35,794 bases of DNA, from contig JANYCA010000148.1 in the NCBI GenBank assembly GCA_025360525.1, positions 1 to 35,794 of the forward strand, written 5' to 3'. The translations under genes were made by a program, and so were the position numbers. Position 1 is the first letter of the stretch. Each line of letters begins with the position of its first letter. Below the pieces are notes generated by a model. That model did not search any database, was not told where the DNA came from, and saw only the letters and a list, made by a program, of their open reading frames with translations. Shown here in pieces: positions 32,595 to 35,794 of the stretch. This stretch comes from Chitinophagaceae bacterium. GTDB lineage: Bacteria; Bacteroidota; Bacteroidia; Chitinophagales; Chitinophagaceae.

Positions 32595-33824
32595 ATGAGA
32601 TTTAGAATAAAATACCATCGTGCATTTGTGATTACAGGCATTTTTACAATGCTGGTTTTTGTATTTGCACAATGTATTAACAATACTGGTAAGAAAAAAA
32701 ATACGATAACTCAAAACGGTTTTGAAGCATATGTAGGCAATGAAAAATGCGCTGGCTGTCATAAGGATATTTATGAACAGCATTTAAAAACAGCCCATCA
32801 TCTTACCTCTTTACCAGCCCAGGAAAAAAATATCAACGGTAGTTTTGAAAAGGGAAAGAACAGGTTTTCCTACAGCCCTTTTCTTAACATAAAAATGGAA
32901 AAAAGAGACAGTGGCTTTTACCAGGTAATATATTTTAACAACGAAGAAAAAATGGCTATGCGTTTTAATATCACAGTTGGCTCAGGAACCATGGGGCAAT
33001 CGTATATTGAAAAAAGAGGAAACCGATATTACCAAATGCCTGTTACCTTTTTTACTGCAGCCCATCAATGGTCAAACAGTCCGGGATTTCCTAATGACAA
33101 AGTGTTAACCGATCGCCCAATTACAGCAAGGTGCCTGGAGTGCCACGCTACGTATGCACAAGGCGAAGGGGGCACAGAAATGGAGCCTGCCGGATTTGCT
33201 GCAGATAGAATGATACTGGGTGTAGGTTGTGAAAAATGTCATGGTCCTGCGGCACAGCACGTGGAATATCATACTGCTCATGAAAATGAAAAACTAGCGA
33301 AGTTTATTGTCAATCCGGCTTCATTGTCAAGACAACAGCAGTTAGATGTTTGTGGGCTGTGCCACAGTGGAAAAATTCAAAAAACAAAAGCCTCTTTCAC
33401 TTTTACGGCAGGTAAAAATCTTTCAGATTTTTTTGATGAAAAAATTATTATTGATAAAGCCATGCAAAGTGGCGAAGTGGAAGTGCACGGTAACCAGTAT
33501 GGATTATTACAAGCAAGTAAATGTTTTAAACAGAGTACAACACTTACCTGCAACACTTGTCATGGTGCACATCAAAACGAAAGAAGAAACATGCAGTTGT
33601 TTTCAAACCGGTGCATCAGTTGCCACAACACAAATGCTGAAAGTTTTAAAACAGTGACGCATAAACAGGTAGTCAATATTTCCAAAAATTGCATTGACTG
33701 CCACATGCCGCAACAGGAATCTAAAGCCATTTCAGTTTATTTAGACGACAGAAAGAATCCGGTTGCATCATTAATTCGTTCTCATTATATAGGGATATAC
33801 GGGAATAAAAAACTTACCGAATAA
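32595..33824 (+). CDS. Heptaheme c-type cytochrome lipoprotein, copy 2
   Basis: The 409-residue protein is a paralogue of the cytochrome at 26531 and by eye about half identical. The lipobox-like VFAQC gives Cys27. Seven heme sites are present in the same order: CAGCH, CLECH, CEKCH, CGLCH, CNTCH, CISCH and CIDCH. Shared non-heme blocks include ITVGSGTMGQSY, NSPGFPND, RCLECHATYA, CHGPAAQHVEY and VHGNQYGLL. It lies between the GH30 and GH144 genes with gaps of 24 and 25 bp, so it is very probably co-transcribed with both. It may form a heterodimer or a relay with copy 1. Confidence 0.91.
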   Translation: MRFRIKYHRAFVITGIFTMLVFVFAQCINNTGKKKNTITQNGFEAYVGNEKCAGCHKDIYEQHLKTAHHLTSLPAQEKNINGSFEKGKNRFSYSPFLNIKMEKRDSGFYQVIYFNNEEKMAMRFNITVGSGTMGQSYIEKRGNRYYQMPVTFFTAAHQWSNSPGFPNDKVLTDRPITARCLECHATYAQGEGGTEMEPAGFAADRMILGVGCEKCHGPAAQHVEYHTAHENEKLAKFIVNPASLSRQQQLDVCGLCHSGKIQKTKASFTFTAGKNLSDFFDEKIIIDKAMQSGEVEVHGNQYGLLQASKCFKQSTTLTCNTCHGAHQNERRNMQLFSNRCISCHNTNAESFKTVTHKQVVNISKNCIDCHMPQQESKAISVYLDDRKNPVASLIRSHYIGIYGNKKLTE

Positions 33825-33849
33825 CAAGAGCACATAAAACCGTTTGAAT

Positions 33850-35535
33850 ATGAAAGGGTATTTTAAAAATTTCGCAATGAGTATTTCGGTTGCAATACTT
33901 GCAGGGTTGGGCTGTAAAAAAAATGAAAGCACGCCGCCTACGCCACCATTGCCTACACCTATTGGTTTAGGTTCGGTCAAGCTTAACATTACATCGGCAG
34001 ATTTTACTAAGGTAAATTATGATGTACCTGAGAATACGGTTATCAGGCTTTACTTTAATAATGCTGTAGATAAATCAACCGTGGCACCAGCAGTTACAGT
34101 AAAAGAAAATGGATCTGCTCCGGCGATGCTTAATTACAGTTATGAAAATAATGATAGTACAGTAGTGATCGCTGCATCCCCCGCTTATAAATCGCTTTCG
34201 AAATATATACTTACAGTTGCACCTTCATTAAAATCTGTAAAAGGCACTTCGCCCACGCAGGAGAGGTCATTATCCTTTATCACCCAGATTGATTCAATTG
34301 CAAAATTCCCCACGCTTACAGATGATGAATTACTAACTAAAATTCAACAACAAACATTTAAATATTTTTGGGATTTCGCCCATCCGGTTAGCGGCCTTGC
34401 AAGAGAAAGAAGTAACGGCGATAATGAAGTGGTTACTTCAGGCGGTTCCGGTTTTGGCATCATGGCCATACCTGTTGCCATTAACCGGTCGTTTGTTAGC
34501 CGGGCAGAGGGGTTGGCAAGAATGCAAAAGATTGTTGGCTTCTTAAAAAATACGGCTCAAAAATTTCATGGCGCTTTTCCACATTGGTTAAATGGTACGT
34601 CTGGTGTGGTAATTCCATTCAGCACCAAAGACGATGGTGCCGACTTGGTGGAGACATCTTACTTAATGGCCGGACTTCTTACCGCAAGACAATATTTTGA
34701 CGGTAGCAATGCAGCAGAAACTATCTTAAGAGATGACATTAATATTTTGTGGAATAATGTAGAATGGGATTGGTTTAGAAAAAATAACGAAGATGTTCTT
34801 TACTGGCACTGGAGCAATACGTTTAATTGGGACATGAACGTTCCAATCCGTGGATGGAACGAATGCCTGGTTACTTATGTGTTGGCCGCATCTGCAACTA
34901 CCCACCCTATTCCGGCAACTGTTTATAAAAATGGCTGGGCCGGTGGAGCCGGGTTTACCAATGGCGCATCTTACTTTGGTTACCCGCTGCCGCTTGGTCC
35001 TCCACAGGGCGGACCGTTATTTTTTTCGCACTACTCTTTTCTTGGAATTAACCCCAAAGGCCTGCAGGATGTGTATGCCAATTACACCACACAAACCACT
35101 AACCATACCCTCATCAATTACAATTATTGCAAAATAAACCCGGCCAACAATTTTGGTTATAGTGCAGACTGCTGGGGGCTTACAGCCAGCGATATTAAAA
35201 ATGGTTACACGGCAAGTTCTCCCACCAATGATGTGGGGGTGATTGCTCCAACTGCAGCGCTTTCTTCCTTTCCCTATTCGCCAGCGGAATCCATGAAAGC
35301 ACTTAAGTTTTTTTACTACACCCTGGGTGATAAAATTTTTAAAGAATACGGTTTTGTGGATGCCTTTGCGCTAAAAGATCTGTGGTATGCCAATTCATTT
35401 TTAGCCATCGACCAGGGTCCGATAATTGTAATGCTGGAGAATTATCGTACGGCGTTATTATGGAATTTGTTTACCAGTTGTCCGGAAGTAAAAGCGGGTA
35501 TGAAAAAATTAAGTTTTACAGCCCCTTATTTATAA
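33850..35535 (+). CDS. GH144-like glycoside hydrolase (glycoamylase-fold) lipoprotein with Ig-like domain
   Basis: From ATG 33850 this is a 561-residue lipoprotein with Cys22 (LGLGC) and a Thr/Pro linker. A bacterial Ig-like domain spans about 42-145, and an alpha/alpha-barrel catalytic domain of the glycoamylase type (PF10091) spans about 155-560. The signature FWDFAHPVSGLARERSN is clear. The acidic pair Asp265/Glu268 (DLVET) and Glu338 (GWNEC) have the spacing I recall for the catalytic candidates of the Chitinophaga endo-beta-1,2-glucanase that founded GH144. Product assignment as a beta-1,2-glucanase is inference. An upstream TTG at 33844 is not preferred. Confidence 0.85.
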   Translation: MKGYFKNFAMSISVAILAGLGCKKNESTPPTPPLPTPIGLGSVKLNITSADFTKVNYDVPENTVIRLYFNNAVDKSTVAPAVTVKENGSAPAMLNYSYENNDSTVVIAASPAYKSLSKYILTVAPSLKSVKGTSPTQERSLSFITQIDSIAKFPTLTDDELLTKIQQQTFKYFWDFAHPVSGLARERSNGDNEVVTSGGSGFGIMAIPVAINRSFVSRAEGLARMQKIVGFLKNTAQKFHGAFPHWLNGTSGVVIPFSTKDDGADLVETSYLMAGLLTARQYFDGSNAAETILRDDINILWNNVEWDWFRKNNEDVLYWHWSNTFNWDMNVPIRGWNECLVTYVLAASATTHPIPATVYKNGWAGGAGFTNGASYFGYPLPLGPPQGGPLFFSHYSFLGINPKGLQDVYANYTTQTTNHTLINYNYCKINPANNFGYSADCWGLTASDIKNGYTASSPTNDVGVIAPTAALSSFPYSPAESMKALKFFYYTLGDKIFKEYGFVDAFALKDLWYANSFLAIDQGPIIVMLENYRTALLWNLFTSCPEVKAGMKKLSFTAPYL

Positions 35536-35540
35536 AAAAC

Positions 35541-35794
35541 ATGAAGCAGTTGATCCATTATTTATTGATCGTTTTTTTATGTACCGCCTCATCATGTACT
35601 GCCCAAAAAACAAAACAGGTTTCCCCTGTTTTCAATCCATTATCCAGGCCGTTAAATCTTTCCGATGCTGCCTTATTGGATTTGGTGCAACAACAAACCT
35701 TTCGGTACTTCTGGGATTTTGCACACCCCGTTAGCGGGCTTGCAAGAGAGCGTAGTAATGAAGCTTACGGGTATGGCAACGAAGTGGTAACCAC
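35541..35794 (+). CDS. Second GH144-like glycoside hydrolase (partial, runs off the window)
   Basis: An ATG at 35541, 5 bp after the previous stop, opens a frame that stays open to the right edge (84 codons). It encodes a lipoprotein signal ending ASSC (Cys19), a short spacer, then QQQTFRYFWDFAHPVSGLA, which is almost identical to the catalytic start of the preceding gene. Unlike copy 1 it goes straight into the catalytic domain without an Ig-like domain. The tight spacing implies co-transcription and tandem duplication of the glucanase gene. Confidence 0.85.
   Translation, partial: MKQLIHYLLIVFLCTASSCTAQKTKQVSPVFNPLSRPLNLSDAALLDLVQQQTFRYFWDFAHPVSGLARERSNEAYGYGNEVVT

Noticed and set aside
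1..35794. CRISPR arrays, insertion sequences, integrases or prophage genes
   Set aside because: I looked for regular short repeats, terminal inverted repeats with transposase-like ORFs and phage motifs, and found none.

Overview
The window looks like chromosomal DNA of a Bacteroidota member, most likely family Chitinophagaceae. This is inferred from gene content only. The DNA is AT-rich, several starts have TAnnTTTG-type -7 boxes, Shine-Dalgarno sequences are mostly absent, and there is an ECF sigma/FecR/SusC/SusD cassette followed by a run of lipoprotein genes. I saw no transposase, integrase, CRISPR array or rRNA.

Positions 1-18209 are a housekeeping patchwork on both strands: the tail of an unidentified gene, a small secreted basic protein, RNase HII (rnhB), heme A synthase (ctaA), a membrane-anchored patatin lipase, a CBS-pair protein, a diacylglycerol-kinase-like lipid kinase, a FabH-type ketoacyl-ACP synthase, the GTPase Obg, a GT2 glycosyltransferase with a carboxymuconolactone-decarboxylase-like protein, a prohibitin/SPFH protein, a DUF2007-like zinc-ribbon protein, an 82-residue protein with an unlisted 41-residue lipoprotein upstream, a MurG-like glycosyltransferase with an EamA permease carrying a one-base frameshift in a G6 tract, a SixA-like phosphatase, a long PurF-type amidophosphoribosyltransferase and an outer-membrane beta-barrel protein. 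A CAU-anticodon tRNA and its terminator follow.

Positions 18489-35794 form a polysaccharide-utilisation locus (PUL) that runs off the right edge. ECF sigma, FecR anti-sigma and a SusC with an STN signalling domain make a trans-envelope sensing switch. SusD and a LamG lipoprotein complete the first unit, which ends in a strong terminator at 26443-26480. A second unit begins right after it: a heptaheme cytochrome c lipoprotein, a 1093-residue FG-GAP/VCBS protein with a central ASPIC/UnbV-like domain, a GH30 glycosidase, a second heptaheme cytochrome paralogue, a GH144-like (glycoamylase-fold) enzyme with an Ig-like domain, and the start of a second GH144-like enzyme. The GH144 similarity suggests a beta-1,2-glucan or another beta-glucan as substrate.

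The most unusual feature is the pair of seven-heme cytochromes and the large calcium-type beta-propeller protein interleaved with the glycosidases. All eight genes from SusD to the right edge encode predicted lipoproteins. This layout suggests an envelope-anchored complex coupling glycan attack to electron transfer. That is inference: nothing in the sequence proves a redox role in glycan degradation.
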